Shown here piece by piece: positions 58,101 through 58,530 of a stretch of 58,530 bases of DNA. The position numbers were made by a program, and so were the translations under genes. The stretch comes from Photorhabdus namnaonensis. GTDB lineage: Bacteria; Pseudomonadota; Gammaproteobacteria; Enterobacterales; Enterobacteriaceae. A model generated the notes under the pieces. That model did no database searches. It worked only from the letters and a program-made list of their open reading frames with translations, and was not told where the DNA came from. Location: NCBI RefSeq assembly GCF_001684335.1, contig NZ_LOIC01000073.1:686-59215 (forward strand), written 5' to 3'. How positions within the stretch are numbered: position 1 is the first letter of the stretch; every line of letters begins with the position of its first letter.

Positions 58101-58530
58101 ATGAGAAAACTTATCCATAAAACCCGTGATAAAAATTATCCCCGTCGACTGACGGCGTTATTGATCCTCAATGAGGAATTTATAGTTACTTATATCGTAA
58201 AAATATTATATATAGCATTTTATTCCATAAATCGTTGGGTTGAGTGGTTTACATTATATGGATTCGAAGGACTCAACTTCTCTCTGACATAAAATATCCT
58301 CTATCGTTACTTTGTTCAGGTGGAGATTATCTGGTGCAAAGCGGTGCGGACGGGTGTTTCAAAGGATAACAAAAACGGGTTATCACCCCAAAACATTGCT
58401 TTACGGGTTGCCTCAATGCCCAGACAGAGCAAGTCACCAATATTAAAGGAATAAAAAAGAACTCTGATTTATTTATCAAAATGTTAGATGAACTGAATCA
58501 TCAATATCCCCATGCGGAAACCCTCACATT
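58101..58530 (+). pseudogene. Degenerate IS630-family transposase (continues past window)
   Basis: 58101-58292 encodes the IS630-type N-terminal helix-turn-helix part (MRKLIHKTRDKNYPRRLTALLILNE; SINRWVEWFTLYGFEGLN). After a stop and a deletion of the middle of the gene, about 58361-58530 reads QKRVITPKHCFTGCLNAQTEQ and KKNSDLFIKMLDELNHQYPH, matching the central catalytic part. There is an internal TAA, so it is inactive. It marks the upstream edge of the hydrolase array. Confidence 0.8.

Overview
The window reads as chromosome of a Photorhabdus-like member of the Morganellaceae. Gene order is enterobacterial (ompR-envZ / greB / tex / feoABC / bioH / gntX / nfuA / glpE-glpG-glpR / glpD), core proteins are close to E. 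coli, intergenic DNA is AT-rich, and there are three 125-bp ERIC elements, many toxin-antitoxin remnants and a CdiA-type toxin graveyard. I cannot fix the species from sequence alone. No rRNA, tRNA or CRISPR array was seen.

Layout. 1-2377: the C-terminal end of a CdiA/hemagglutinin-like polymorphic toxin with its immunity gene, then an orphan (displaced) toxin tail with a second immunity gene. 2378-3507: about 1.1 kb without a gene. 3508-5908: two permeases and a binding protein of an amino-acid ABC importer, with no ATPase beside them. 6060-10628: pstSCAB-phoU, directly downstream of ompR-envZ (10844-12891), all on the minus strand. 13814-20357: greB, tex and feoABC on the plus strand. 20464-23463: an accessory patch. 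It holds an MFS gene bracketed by feoC and a broken feoC copy, an antitoxin whose toxin is cut off, and a two-gene toxin-antitoxin-like pair with an unrecognised first member. 23545-29624: bioH, gntX, nfuA, glpEGR and glpD. 29625-32900: a second accessory patch with vapB and a dead vapC, an AlaX-like editing protein, tacA-tacT and a TnpB scar. 32903-42664: a compact hexuronate island. A TRAP transporter (dctP, dctQ, dctM), uxaC, uxuB, uxuA, kdgK and eda take glucuronate to pyruvate and glyceraldehyde-3-phosphate, and a UxuR regulator has likely operators at TTGGT-NN-ACCAA sites. There is no uxaA/uxaB, so the island looks dedicated to glucuronate.

42882-44548 encodes an AvcD/DCD-type anti-phage dCTP deaminase with a tiny ORF overlapping its stop codon. 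45031-57945 is the most striking region: seven tandem paralogues of a roughly 530-residue cytoplasmic-looking SxxK serine hydrolase (beta-lactamase fold). Most copies have their own intergenic cassette with a terminator hairpin and a Fur-box-like operator. The array is bordered at 58101 by a degenerate IS630 transposase. The array suggests recent amplification of an iron-responsive hydrolase gene whose substrate is unknown. Together with the adjacent deaminase it is the best candidate for an undescribed system.
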